From an uncultured Bacteroidales bacterium (GTDB lineage: Bacteria > Bacteroidota > Bacteroidia > Bacteroidales > Marinilabiliaceae), in NCBI GenBank assembly GCA_934717675.1, contig CAKUYZ010000029.1:1-18884 (forward strand): a DNA stretch of 18,884 bases, read 5' to 3'. The position numbers and the translations under genes are program-made. Below the pieces are notes generated by a model. That model saw only the letters and a program-made list of their open reading frames with translations, did no database searches and had not been told where the DNA came from. Positions 6,947 through 15,211 of the stretch are shown here, piece after piece. The stretch's first letter is position 1; every line of letters starts with the position of its first letter.

Positions 6947-9082
6947 ATGAACCACAAAGCACTTATCGCCATGACCTCAGCCATCTTGGCGTCGCTCACG
7001 ACCTCCGCGGGGCAAGACTTGCGCAAGTTCGACCTTGAAAACTCGGTGCCTGGAGGCAAGGAGTTCGGAAACCTATATCCCTACAGCCTTAGTTCGTGGA
7101 GCTGCCACAAGACGGACGACATAATCTTCTACAAGGCCGACAACACGCTGGCAGCATCGGCCACGGATGGCACCGAGAGCGTCATCGGCTCCTTTGACGA
7201 CATCCGCAAAGCGTCTGGCGGAAACCGAGCCTACATTTTGGAGGCCGCCACGCCAACCGACCTGTGGGTGACGGACGGGCAAGACATCTGCCGAATAGAC
7301 TGCCGGGCGTGGAAACGGACGGCCTCCGTCGAGGGCCCGTATGACGACGTGGCCATAAGCCCCGACCTCCGCCGCGTGGCTTTCACCAGAGGGGGAGACC
7401 TGTACGTGTCTGACGGCAAGAAAACACAAAGAGTGGACAAGACGAGCGAGACAGGGGTGAAATACGGGTCCACGGTGCACCGTAACGAGTTCGGCATCAA
7501 TGGCGGCATGTTTTGGAGTCCCGATGGCGAGCGGCTCTGTTTCTACCGCAAAGACGAGAGCATGGTGGCGAACTACCCGCTTGTGGACGTGACGGCGCGC
7601 GAAGGCAAGGTGGTGAACACGCGCTACCCCATGGCCGGCGAAGTGTCAGAACAAGTGTCAGTGGGAATATATGACGTAGCCACGGGCAAAACGACATATC
7701 TCAAGACGGCGCAGCCCGTAGACCGCTACTTCACCAACATCAGCTGGAGCCCCGATGGCAGCCTCATAGGGATGGCGGAGATAAACCGCGACCAAGACCA
7801 CATGTGGTACAACTTGTATGACAGCCGCACGGGCCGACTGACAAAGACACTTTTTGAGGAGTCTGACAGTCATTGGGTGGAGCCTTGCGAGCCGGCCTTG
7901 TGGACCGACGCGAACCACTTCGTCTGGGCCAGCTATCGCGACGGATTCCGCCACCTCTACCTCTATGACGTCCGCACGGGCAACGTCCGTCAGCTCACAA
8001 GCGGCCAGTGGTGCGTCACCGCCACATACGGCTTCGACCCTAAGACGCAAAAGGTCATTGCCCAAACCAACAGGGAGGGCTACATGTATCGCAATGTCGC
8101 GGCCATTGGCCTAGACGGGAGCTTCTCGCCACTGAGCCCCGAGAAACGGACCAGCGCAGCCACCTATGCCAACGGCAAGAGCCGCATGGTGATCAACAGC
8201 AGCTGCCCAACGGTGGCCAAGGAGAGCCGGTTCCGCTCTACCGATGGCAATGAAGACCGCCTGGCGGCAAAAGTGGAGAACCCGTTCTGCGGCTTCGCCA
8301 TGCCAAAGATTCGGTTGGTAGACCTCAAGAGCGCAGACGGGGCGCACCGCCTGACGGGGCGCATGATTCTGCCCACAGGCTTCGACCCCGCCAAGAAATA
8401 TCCCACCATTGTATACGTCTATGGCGGCCCACACTCGCAATTGGTAGACGGGAGCTGGCTCAACGGCGCCGGCGCGTGGATGCTCTACTACGCACAAGAG
8501 GGCTACATTGTCTTCACCATGGACAACCGCGGCACCGAGATGCGAGGCTCCGCCTTTGAGCAATGCGTGCATCGCCAATTGGGCAAGCTGGAGATGGAAG
8601 ACCAGATGGTGGGCGTGGACTACTTGCGCTCGCTGCCATATGTGGACAAAAGCAGGATTGGCGTACACGGATGGAGCTTCGGCGGCTTCATGACCATAAG
8701 CCTGCTCACCACATATCCCGACGTGTTCCGCGCGGGCGTGGCTGGCGGCCCCGTATGCGACTGGAAATACTACGAGGTGATGTATGGGGAGAGGTATATG
8801 GACACACCGCAGCAAAACCCCGACGGGTATGAGGCCAACAGCCTCTTGGGCAAGATTGGCAACCTGAAGGCCCGACTGCTGGTGATTCACGGCGCCATGG
8901 ACAGCACCGTGGTGTGGCAAAACAGCCAAATGCTGCTCAACAGTGCCATTGAGAAAGGCATCTATATCGACTACTCCGTATATCCCAACCATCCGCACAA
9001 CGTGAGCGGACATGACAGAACTCACCTTATGGGTTACATCAAACGCTATTTCGATGATTTCCTGAAACCTGTCTCCGAATGA
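6947..9082 (+). CDS. Secreted prolyl peptidase, S9 family (prolyl tripeptidyl peptidase / DPP IV type)
   Basis: A 711-residue protein with a signal peptide (about residues 1-22), an N-terminal beta-propeller and a C-terminal alpha/beta-hydrolase. The catalytic triad is Ser577 in GWSFGG, Asp652 in GAMDS and His684 in HPHNV. The opening phrase VPGGKEF, the stretch HRNEFGINGGMFWSPDG and the block YGERYMDTPQ (Glu615) closely resemble Porphyromonas gingivalis PtpA as I remember it. Family knowledge: DPP IV enzymes hold the substrate amino terminus with a Glu-Glu pair in the propeller domain. Here only one Glu (E181, preceded by Asn) is present, as in PtpA, which favours tripeptide release after proline; this needs an assay. 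It probably acts in the periplasm or at the cell surface to digest peptides for uptake. It is a single-gene unit, divergent from the secreted-protein gene and ending at a strong terminator. The nucleophile motif has Phe where PtpA has Tyr. Confidence 0.92.
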   Translation: MNHKALIAMTSAILASLTTSAGQDLRKFDLENSVPGGKEFGNLYPYSLSSWSCHKTDDIIFYKADNTLAASATDGTESVIGSFDDIRKASGGNRAYILEAATPTDLWVTDGQDICRIDCRAWKRTASVEGPYDDVAISPDLRRVAFTRGGDLYVSDGKKTQRVDKTSETGVKYGSTVHRNEFGINGGMFWSPDGERLCFYRKDESMVANYPLVDVTAREGKVVNTRYPMAGEVSEQVSVGIYDVATGKTTYLKTAQPVDRYFTNISWSPDGSLIGMAEINRDQDHMWYNLYDSRTGRLTKTLFEESDSHWVEPCEPALWTDANHFVWASYRDGFRHLYLYDVRTGNVRQLTSGQWCVTATYGFDPKTQKVIAQTNREGYMYRNVAAIGLDGSFSPLSPEKRTSAATYANGKSRMVINSSCPTVAKESRFRSTDGNEDRLAAKVENPFCGFAMPKIRLVDLKSADGAHRLTGRMILPTGFDPAKKYPTIVYVYGGPHSQLVDGSWLNGAGAWMLYYAQEGYIVFTMDNRGTEMRGSAFEQCVHRQLGKLEMEDQMVGVDYLRSLPYVDKSRIGVHGWSFGGFMTISLLTTYPDVFRAGVAGGPVCDWKYYEVMYGERYMDTPQQNPDGYEANSLLGKIGNLKARLLVIHGAMDSTVVWQNSQMLLNSAIEKGIYIDYSVYPNHPHNVSGHDRTHLMGYIKRYFDDFLKPVSE

Positions 9083-9117
9083 CGCTGGCCATAGACGCTC
9101 CCGCCGCATAAAAAGTA

Positions 9118-9151
9118 AGCCGTGCCGACCAATATGTCGGCACGGCTTTTC
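9118..9151. terminator. Bidirectional rho-independent terminator
   Basis: A perfect 12-bp stem (9118-9129 with 9136-9147, arm AGCCGTGCCGAC) encloses a 6-nt loop. T-rich sequence follows on the plus strand (9147-9157) and an A-run lies before the stem (9109-9114), giving a T-run on the minus strand. It lies between two convergent genes, the peptidase and the GH9 enzyme, and can serve both. Confidence 0.92.
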
Positions 9152-9180
9152 TCTTTATCTCTTCTAAGTTTTCCCTGAGC

Positions 9181-10887
9181 CTAATTGCCCCACAACCCAA
9201 GAAGGTCAAAGACAAGCGGGGCGTTCCAGTTTATGGCAATCTCGTTGGTTGAGTAGCTGCACTCCTGGTCGGCATAGGCCTTGGCGGGATATTGGCTACG
9301 CGTCGGCTCGTCACCACAGTCTGTCGGAACCACCGTGTTGGGGCCTCCGGCCAAGAAGCCAGGCACTGGCTCATCAATGCCGTCGGCCGCAGATGGCCTG
9401 TGATGAATGTGCATAGGCGAGCGCGAGCCTACGCCAGTCACGAAGCTATAGCCCACGCCATTGCGGCCGAAGAGATAGTGGACATCGTTGAGGACAGAGG
9501 CGCGCAGCGCGGCGGCATTGTCGGGAGCCGCTTTGGCGGCCACAAGTTTGAGCATGGCCTCGTTTGCCACGCTGGAGTTGCTGCCCCAGTCGAACTTCTC
9601 TAGTGAGAGGCAAACGGGAGACTCCGCCTCTCTCCGCAACAGGCTGTCCGCACTTGAGCTTATTGCCGCGCTGGCGTCAAAGCCTGGCACATTGCGCCCC
9701 TCAGCCACCATAGAGTAATAGGCAAGCGCGGATACTCCGCCCCACGATGGCACTTGGCATGCGACAGTGTGGGCGCGGGCATCGGCGGCATAGTCGTCAC
9801 CACCAAACGTCAGCCACATCTCCGTCGCGGCCCATAGCCACTCGTCGGAAAGATTGTCGTCTCCATACTCGCCCGTGGAGACGTCGGCCGGGTTACGGAA
9901 CGTGACGTCAGGATTGGCCTTGGCCCAATTGTAGGCCTTGAGGGCCACGCTCTTGCAGCTGTCCGCCAAAGATTGGAGCGATGGGCTGACGCCTGGCAGC
10001 AATCGGCTTGCGAAAGAGGCCGTGGCGGCCAAGTCCAACGCGGCGGCGGTGCCTTTGGCCACCACATATCGCTGTTTGTGACAATCGGCCGGCATGATGA
10101 AGCCCTCGAAGCTTAGCGTGGTCAGTTTGTGATAGACGCCACCATCGGCCGGGTCTTGCATGGTGAGCATCCAACGTAAGTTATATAACGTCTCGCTCAC
10201 GAGGTCGGGGATCCCACTCCCGCTCTCGGGAATGCCAACCCGCAGGGCATCCGTGGCCGTTGGCCACAGTTTGGCGGCAAGCATGAGCGAGTATGTAGAT
10301 ATGGAGCTGTTCACTATATACTTATTATAGTCTCCCGCGTCATACCAGCCGCGCGAAGATGAGATGGCAGTGCCCTCGGGCCGCTCCGCGGACACGGCTG
10401 AGCTGTGAATCAAGACAAGAGTGTCTGGGTGGCCTGCCGGCCTGGCCCACTTGCCGCCATATCGGGCCTCAATGGGCATTGAGGCCCTGTTGTAATAGAA
10501 CGCCTTGACAGCCGAGCGGAGGGCGGAGGCGTAGACCGTGTCAGAGATCACAAATGGAGCGGAGGCCAAAGTGTCGTCCACCACAATGCGATAGGCACCC
10601 ACCTCGCGCAACGCCGAGAACTCCATCTGGCGTACGCTGTCGCCGGCCTCGGGCCAAAAACGGGCCTCCCCAACTTGCCCATCAAAGGCCACTGAACCAT
10701 CCGCCTCACTCACAACAGAAAATTTCTTACCAGCCGTGAGCAACAGAGCCATCTTGCCATCGGCGGGGCGATAGCCACACTGGTCCACCCCAATGAGCGG
10801 TGACGGCGCGTCGGCCTCTTGCCGAGAGCCACCACAGGCCGTCAGGGCGAGAGCCAAAGCCATAGGGGCGCAAAGGATTTTCTTCAT
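9181..10887 (-). CDS. Lipoprotein glycoside hydrolase family 9 enzyme (endoglucanase-like)
   Basis: A 568-residue protein. The signal peptide ends in a lipobox (LTAC, lipid-modified Cys18). An N-terminal Ig-like CelD_N domain (about 30-115, beginning LIGVDQCGYRP) precedes the (alpha/alpha)6 GH9 barrel. Catalytic features: the DAGD motif GWYDAGDYNKY (D183, D186; general base), the His region PMHIHHRP (H493-H496) and the general acid Glu549 in SYSTNEIAINWNAPLV. Family knowledge: GH9 enzymes cleave beta-1,4-glucan and related mixed-linkage or xyloglucan chains; the exact substrate cannot be read here. No carbohydrate-binding module or SusC/D pair is adjacent, so it is a stand-alone gene. It is divergent from the sigma factor gene, with a good promoter about 27 nt before the start codon. 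The signal peptide opens directly at the chosen ATG. Confidence 0.93.
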   Translation of the reverse strand: MKKILCAPMALALALTACGGSRQEADAPSPLIGVDQCGYRPADGKMALLLTAGKKFSVVSEADGSVAFDGQVGEARFWPEAGDSVRQMEFSALREVGAYRIVVDDTLASAPFVISDTVYASALRSAVKAFYYNRASMPIEARYGGKWARPAGHPDTLVLIHSSAVSAERPEGTAISSSRGWYDAGDYNKYIVNSSISTYSLMLAAKLWPTATDALRVGIPESGSGIPDLVSETLYNLRWMLTMQDPADGGVYHKLTTLSFEGFIMPADCHKQRYVVAKGTAAALDLAATASFASRLLPGVSPSLQSLADSCKSVALKAYNWAKANPDVTFRNPADVSTGEYGDDNLSDEWLWAATEMWLTFGGDDYAADARAHTVACQVPSWGGVSALAYYSMVAEGRNVPGFDASAAISSSADSLLRREAESPVCLSLEKFDWGSNSSVANEAMLKLVAAKAAPDNAAALRASVLNDVHYLFGRNGVGYSFVTGVGSRSPMHIHHRPSAADGIDEPVPGFLAGGPNTVVPTDCGDEPTRSQYPAKAYADQECSYSTNEIAINWNAPLVFDLLGLWGN

Positions 10888-10913
10888 TGTTATTTGAAGT
10901 TTAAATTATTATG

Positions 10914-10945
10914 CAAAAATACAAAATTTAGCAATCGAAAGGAAA
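10914..10945 (-). promoter_or_regulatory. Primary-sigma promoter for the GH9 gene
   Basis: Read on the minus strand, the -7 box TATTTTTG (10921-10914) is an exact match to TAnnTTTG, and TTTC (10945-10942), three of four to the -33 element, lies 20 nt upstream. The predicted transcript start near 10907 gives a leader of about 20 nt before the ATG at 10887. Confidence 0.6.
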
Positions 10946-11082
10946 TTATGGGCGTCAGCAGATTACTGCATACCATCATACGACAGTTCACCAGGCTCGC
11001 CATACCTCTTCTAACTATTGCAAAAGACATCCAATTACGCCATATTCGCGGAAGTATGGCGGCGGCGGGACAAACACACAAA

Positions 11083-11646
11083 ATGACAGACGATGAACTC
11101 GTGGCGAACATGGCCACCGAGCTCGGGCACGCCGCTTTCCATGAACTCTTTGACCGCTACTACACCCCATTGACACTTTTCGCACTGCGTTTCTTGGCCG
11201 ATGACGACGCGGCATCCGACGCCGTGCAAAACGTCTTCGTCTCGCTCTATGAACAGAGGCTCACAGCCAAGCCGACCAACGTCAAGTCGTTTCTCTACAC
11301 GGCTGTGAGGAATGCCTGCCTCAACGTCTTGAAACATGAGAAGGTGAGGCGGCAATATGAGAGCCAAGCCCTGATGATGTCTGACGACATGGCGCAAGAC
11401 GCCGCCGACAGTCTCATTGAGGAGAGCGAAGCGCAAGCCAAAGTGGCCAAGGCCCTTGCCCAGCTGCCAGAGCAATGCCGCAAGATTTTCACGCTCAACC
11501 GCTTTGACGGCATGTCTAACCAAGAGATTGCCGATGCGTTAGGCATTTCCAAGCGCACTGTCGAGACACAAGTCTCCAACGCTCTCAAGATTCTCCGCCG
11601 CATCCTGCTCCACGTGGCGGTTCTCATCCTCCCCAACGCCCTCTAG
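11083..11646 (+). CDS. ECF-type RNA polymerase sigma-70 factor
   Basis: From the ATG at 11083 the product is 187 residues, the usual ECF length, with region 2 at about 17-88 (FHELFDRYYTPL, SDAVQNVFVSLYE, SFLYTAVRNACLNVLK) and region 4 at about 122-172 (LPEQCRKIFTLNRFDGMSNQEIADAL and the helix-turn-helix GISKRTVETQVSNALK). There is no ECF signature upstream of this start, although the frame stays open back to 10819, with in-frame ATGs at 10948 (preceded by an AAAGGAAA stretch) and 11056. The tail ILLHVAVLILPNAL is hydrophobic, as seen in some Bacteroidota ECF factors. These factors usually precede a FecR-type anti-sigma gene; here the next gene is clpB, so control in cis is missing. Target genes are unknown. 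No sharp TTTG/TAnnTTTG promoter was found upstream. Confidence 0.9.
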   Translation: MTDDELVANMATELGHAAFHELFDRYYTPLTLFALRFLADDDAASDAVQNVFVSLYEQRLTAKPTNVKSFLYTAVRNACLNVLKHEKVRRQYESQALMMSDDMAQDAADSLIEESEAQAKVAKALAQLPEQCRKIFTLNRFDGMSNQEIADALGISKRTVETQVSNALKILRRILLHVAVLILPNAL

Positions 11647-11662
11647 AGGCACGATTAGTCCT

Positions 11663-11707
11663 TTTTTGACAGAAAAGCAAACCCTGCGTCTGACTTTCTG
11701 TCCCAAA
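11663..11707. repeat. Interrupted inverted repeat upstream of clpB
   Basis: The arms GACAGAAA (11668-11675) and TTTCTGTC (11695-11702) are perfect reverse complements separated by 19 nt. The match continues outward after two mismatched bases (TTT at 11663-11665 with AAA at 11705-11707), so 11 of 13 positions pair. No T-run follows, so it is not a standard terminator. An operator is possible but unproven. Confidence 0.5.
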
Positions 11708-11738
11708 CAGCCAGTGCGGCAACAAATTGTGCGCCAAT

Positions 11739-11767
11739 TTGGCACAGCATGGCCATTGGCACAGCAT
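11739..11767. repeat. Tandem 12-bp direct repeat in the clpB leader
   Basis: TTGGCACAGCAT occurs at 11739-11750 and again, unchanged, at 11756-11767, a 17-bp period. The five bases between complete an 8-bp palindrome (ATGGCCAT, 11749-11756). The first copy is also the right arm of an imperfect dyad with TGTGCGCCAA (11728-11737). It ends about 104 bp before the clpB start, a plausible operator position. Confidence 0.6.
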
Positions 11768-11870
11768 TTGAGAAACATGAGGACGGAACACGAAGCCCGA
11801 GGGCGAGGGCACGGAGACGAAAGCCTCCCGCCCCGAGAACCCAAGGGCCGGAAAGGAGAAAATTTAAGAT

Positions 11871-14462
11871 ATGGATTTCAACAACTTTACAGTCAAGTCG
11901 CAAGAGGCCATCAACAAGGCCGCGCAGATGGCGCAAGCCAGCGGCCAGCAATCGTTGGAACCTCTTCACATACTGAAGGCGATAATGGAGACCACGCCAG
12001 ACGTGACCAACTACGTCTTCAACAAATGCGGCGTCTCGCCCACCGTGGCCGAGGCCGTGGACCGCGCCATAAAGGGGTTGCCCAAGGTGAGCGGCGGCGA
12101 TGGCCAGACCTACCTTAGTGGCGACGCCAACAACGTGCTGCTCAAGGCGCAGGAGGAGAGCAAAGCCGATGGGGATCAGTTCGTCTCGGTGGAGTTTATC
12201 TTGCTCGCAATCTTGGAAGGCAAAGGAACCGCCGCGCAAATACTCAAAGACGCGGGAGCCACGGAGAAAGACTTCCGAGCCGCCATCCGCGAGCTGCGCA
12301 AAGGCTCCAAGGTGACGGATCAGAATGCGGAGGAGACATATAACGCCCTCAACAAATACGCCATAAACCTCAACGACCGGGCTAGGACAGGCAAGCTAGA
12401 CCCTGTCATTGGCCGTGATGAGGAAATAAGGCGCGTGCTGCAGATCTTGAGCCGAAGGACGAAGAACAACCCAATCCTCATCGGTGAGCCTGGTGTGGGC
12501 AAGACGGCCATTGCCGAGGGGCTTGCGCACAGGATCATAAGCGGCGATGTGCCGGAGAACCTCAAGGACAAGGAGATATTCTCTCTCGACATGGGTGCGC
12601 TCATAGCTGGTGCCAAGTACCAGGGTGAGTTTGAGGAGAGGCTGAAGAGCGTGGTGAAGGAGGTCGTGTCGTCCAACGGACGCATAATCTTGTTCATTGA
12701 TGAGATTCACACGCTCGTTGGCGCAGGCCAGAGCAACGGCGCCATGGACGCGGCCAACATCTTGAAGCCTGCGCTCGCCCGCGGCGAACTGAGGGCCATT
12801 GGCGCGACCACGCTAGACGAGTATCAGAAGTACTTTGAGAAAGACAAGGCGTTGGAGCGCAGGTTTCAGACGGTGATGGTTGACGAGCCATCGGAGGAGG
12901 ACGCCATCGCCATTCTCCGAGGCATCAAGGAGAAATATGAGACTCACCACAAGGTGCGTATCAAGGACGAGGCCATAATCTCGGCCGTCACCTTGTCTCG
13001 TCGCTACATCTCTCAGAGGTTCTTGCCAGATAAGGCCATCGACCTTGTCGATGAGGCTGCGGCTCACCTGCGCATGGAGATGAACTCCGTGCCGGAAGAG
13101 ATTGACGATTTGGAGCGTAAGCTCAAACAGCTGGAGATTGAGCGCGCGGCCATCCTCCGCGAGGGGGACACGGCCAAGATTGCCGAGCTTGACAAGGAGA
13201 TTGCGGAGCAGAAAGCGCAGTGCACCGAGCACAGGGCTCAATGGAAGGCGCAGAAAGACGTCATCGAAGACATCCAGCAGCAGAAAGCCCTCATTGAGCA
13301 GATCAAGTTCGACGCCCAAAAAGCCGAGCGTGAAGGAGACTACGCCCGCGTGGCCGAGTTGCGCTACGGCAAGTTGGCTGAGGCCCAGAAGAAGATTGAC
13401 GAGCTCAACCAGAAGTTGCAGAAGATGCAGGCTTCGGGCGCGCTCATCAAGGAGGAGGTTGACTCGGACGACATTGCGGAGGTCGTGTCTCGTTGGACTG
13501 GCATCCCGGTGTCCAAGATGCTTGAGAGTGAGCGCACCAAGCTCCTCCACTTGGAGGATGAGTTGCACAAGAGGGTCGTTGGCCAAGACGAGGCCATCCA
13601 TGCCGTGGCCGACGCCGTGCGTCGCTCGCGTGCGGGGTTGCAAGACTCGCGCAGGCCTATCGGTTCGTTCATCTTCATCGGCACCACGGGTGTGGGCAAG
13701 ACGGAGCTGGCCAAGGCGTTGGCGGAGTTCCTCTTTGATGATGAGCAGCAGATGACCCGTATCGATATGTCGGAGTATCAGGAGAAGCACAGCGTGTCGC
13801 GTCTGATTGGCGCGCCTCCAGGATACGTAGGCTACGACGAGGGCGGACAGTTGACCGAGGCCGTAAGGCGTAAGCCATATTCCGTGGTCTTGCTCGACGA
13901 GATTGAGAAGGCTCACCCCGATGTCTTCAACATCCTGCTCCAGGTGCTTGACGATGGCCGCCTGACGGACAATAAGGGCCGCACGGTGGACTTCAAGAAC
14001 ACCATCATAATTATGACCTCAAACCTCGGCTCTAACCTCATCCAGGAGGAGTTTGAGAAGAATGGCAACAAGATTACGCCGGAGCTCATTGAGACCAGCA
14101 AGCGCGAGGTTATGGAATTGCTTCGCAAGACCATACGCCCTGAGTTGCTCAACCGTATTGACGAGATTGTGACGTTCACCCCGCTCAGCAAGGAGCGCAT
14201 CCGTGAGGTGGTGGGCTTGCAGTTTGCCGCAGTGCAGAAGATGCTCCAGAAGAACGGTGTGGAGCTGAAGGTAACCCCGGCTGCCATCAATTGGCTGGCC
14301 GATGCAGGATACGACCCAATGTTTGGCGCACGCCCCGTCAAGAGGGCTCTTCAGACCTACGTGCTTAACGACTTGTCTAAGAAGATATTGGCGGGCGACG
14401 TCAACAAAGAGAAACCTATGACGGTGGATGTTGACGGAGACCACTTGACATTCAAGAACTAG
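11871..14462 (+). CDS. clpB: ATP-dependent disaggregase chaperone ClpB
   Basis: The 863-residue product has the full ClpB layout. The N domain (about 1-150) is followed by AAA-1 with Walker A GEPGVGKT (205-212), pore-loop Tyr250 in GAKYQGEFE and Walker B ILFIDE (273-278). The coiled-coil middle domain (about 408-530) is rich in Lys, Glu and Gln. AAA-2 has Walker A GTTGVGKT (604-611), pore loop GYVGY (651-655), Walker B VVLLDE (672-677) and sensor 2 GARPVKR (819-825). The middle domain separates it from ClpA and ClpC. It works as a cytosolic hexamer that pulls proteins out of aggregates together with DnaK. A purine-rich AAGGAG about 12 nt before the ATG may help initiation. Codon use changes along the gene: CGT is rare in the first 1.1 kb and frequent afterwards. 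A repeat-rich leader precedes it and a strong terminator follows. Confidence 0.98.
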   Translation: MDFNNFTVKSQEAINKAAQMAQASGQQSLEPLHILKAIMETTPDVTNYVFNKCGVSPTVAEAVDRAIKGLPKVSGGDGQTYLSGDANNVLLKAQEESKADGDQFVSVEFILLAILEGKGTAAQILKDAGATEKDFRAAIRELRKGSKVTDQNAEETYNALNKYAINLNDRARTGKLDPVIGRDEEIRRVLQILSRRTKNNPILIGEPGVGKTAIAEGLAHRIISGDVPENLKDKEIFSLDMGALIAGAKYQGEFEERLKSVVKEVVSSNGRIILFIDEIHTLVGAGQSNGAMDAANILKPALARGELRAIGATTLDEYQKYFEKDKALERRFQTVMVDEPSEEDAIAILRGIKEKYETHHKVRIKDEAIISAVTLSRRYISQRFLPDKAIDLVDEAAAHLRMEMNSVPEEIDDLERKLKQLEIERAAILREGDTAKIAELDKEIAEQKAQCTEHRAQWKAQKDVIEDIQQQKALIEQIKFDAQKAEREGDYARVAELRYGKLAEAQKKIDELNQKLQKMQASGALIKEEVDSDDIAEVVSRWTGIPVSKMLESERTKLLHLEDELHKRVVGQDEAIHAVADAVRRSRAGLQDSRRPIGSFIFIGTTGVGKTELAKALAEFLFDDEQQMTRIDMSEYQEKHSVSRLIGAPPGYVGYDEGGQLTEAVRRKPYSVVLLDEIEKAHPDVFNILLQVLDDGRLTDNKGRTVDFKNTIIIMTSNLGSNLIQEEFEKNGNKITPELIETSKREVMELLRKTIRPELLNRIDEIVTFTPLSKERIREVVGLQFAAVQKMLQKNGVELKVTPAAINWLADAGYDPMFGARPVKRALQTYVLNDLSKKILAGDVNKEKPMTVDVDGDHLTFKN

Positions 14463-14491
14463 CCGACACTAGGGCAAGAGTAGTATGACGA

Positions 14492-14537
14492 GAGAACCCC
14501 GACCTCCCTGTTAAGGAAGTCGGGGTTCTCTTTTTTT
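14492..14537 (+). terminator. Rho-independent terminator of clpB
   Basis: A 12-bp perfect stem (GAGAACCCCGAC at 14492-14503 with GTCGGGGTTCTC at 14519-14530), extended by an inner TCC/GGA pairing past one mismatch, is followed by seven T (14531-14537). It lies 30 nt after the clpB stop and just before the 3' end of the convergent nth gene. Confidence 0.93.
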
Positions 14538-14551
14538 GTGCGTCATGATGA

Positions 14552-15211
14552 CTAGAAAAGTGACGGCTCGTCTGTCGCCTCCGGATGCAGACGCAGGCAC
14601 AGGCCGGCAAGCGCGCAGTCGGCGCAGCGTGGCGATATGGCCGTGCACATATATCGGCCAAAGAGTATGAGCCAATGGTGCGCCTTGCCCAAGAGGTGGG
14701 CTGGGATCATGGACACGAGCTGTCGCTCCGTCTGCTCGGGAGTCTTGCAGCCATGCGTCAGCCCCAGTCGCGCCGCCACGCGAAACACGTGCGTATCCAC
14801 CGGCATGGCAGGCACGCCATAGGCCACAATGAGCATGACGTTGGCCGTCTTGCGCCCTACGCCAGGCAACCGCATGAGGTCATCGCGACTGTGAGGGATA
14901 TGCCCGCCAAAGACATCGCACACCATCCGCGCCATCTGCACCAGATAGTGACACTTTGAGTTTGGGTAGCTCACGGAAGAGATGACCGCCAACACGTCGG
15001 CCTCAGAGGCCCCTGCCAAAGACTGCACCGTTGGCCAACGCGAGAAAAGCACCGGCGTGACCATATTGACGCGTTTGTCTGTGCATTGCGCCGAAAGGAT
15101 CACGGCCACAAGCAACTCATAGTCATTGCGAAACACCAGTTCAGTGTCGGCATTGGGCATGGCCTTGGCAAAGTAGCCCAAGACGGCGTCATATCGCTGC
15201 CTCGTTGTCAC
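14552..15211 (-). CDS. nth: Endonuclease III, DNA glycosylase/AP lyase
   Basis: A 219-residue protein of the usual family length. It has the helix-hairpin-helix LPGVGRKTANV, with the catalytic Lys121 directly after it, and catalytic Asp139 in VDTHVFRV. The C-terminal [4Fe-4S] loop is intact: C189-x6-C196-x2-C199-x5-C205. Family knowledge: it removes oxidised pyrimidines from DNA and nicks the resulting abasic site in base excision repair. The start is GTG at 15211, chosen because it overlaps the stop of the upstream Nudix gene by 4 nt (GTGA) and gives a normal N-terminus; this suggests translational coupling. Confidence 0.95.
   Translation of the reverse strand: MTTRQRYDAVLGYFAKAMPNADTELVFRNDYELLVAVILSAQCTDKRVNMVTPVLFSRWPTVQSLAGASEADVLAVISSVSYPNSKCHYLVQMARMVCDVFGGHIPHSRDDLMRLPGVGRKTANVMLIVAYGVPAMPVDTHVFRVAARLGLTHGCKTPEQTERQLVSMIPAHLLGKAHHWLILFGRYMCTAISPRCADCALAGLCLRLHPEATDEPSLF

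Noticed and set aside
6722..6955. N-terminal extension of the secreted-protein frame (start at 6955)
   Set aside because: The extension overlaps the peptidase start on the other strand, covers the candidate promoter and would bury an evident signal peptide.
8111..9109. 332-residue open frame on the minus strand, antisense to the S9 peptidase
   Set aside because: It lies opposite the catalytic domain of a clear peptidase gene and shows no domain or signal; long antisense frames are common in G+C-rich coding DNA.
11757..11771. Sigma-54 promoter upstream of clpB (TGGCAC, 5 nt, TTGA)
   Set aside because: The -24 half matches, but the -12 half has GA in place of the near-invariant GC; the match comes with the direct repeat and is probably coincidental.
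12813..13916. 367-residue open frame on the minus strand inside clpB
   Set aside because: It is antisense to the conserved middle and AAA-2 region of ClpB, and its Leu/Val/Arg-rich composition is typical of reverse-strand shadows.
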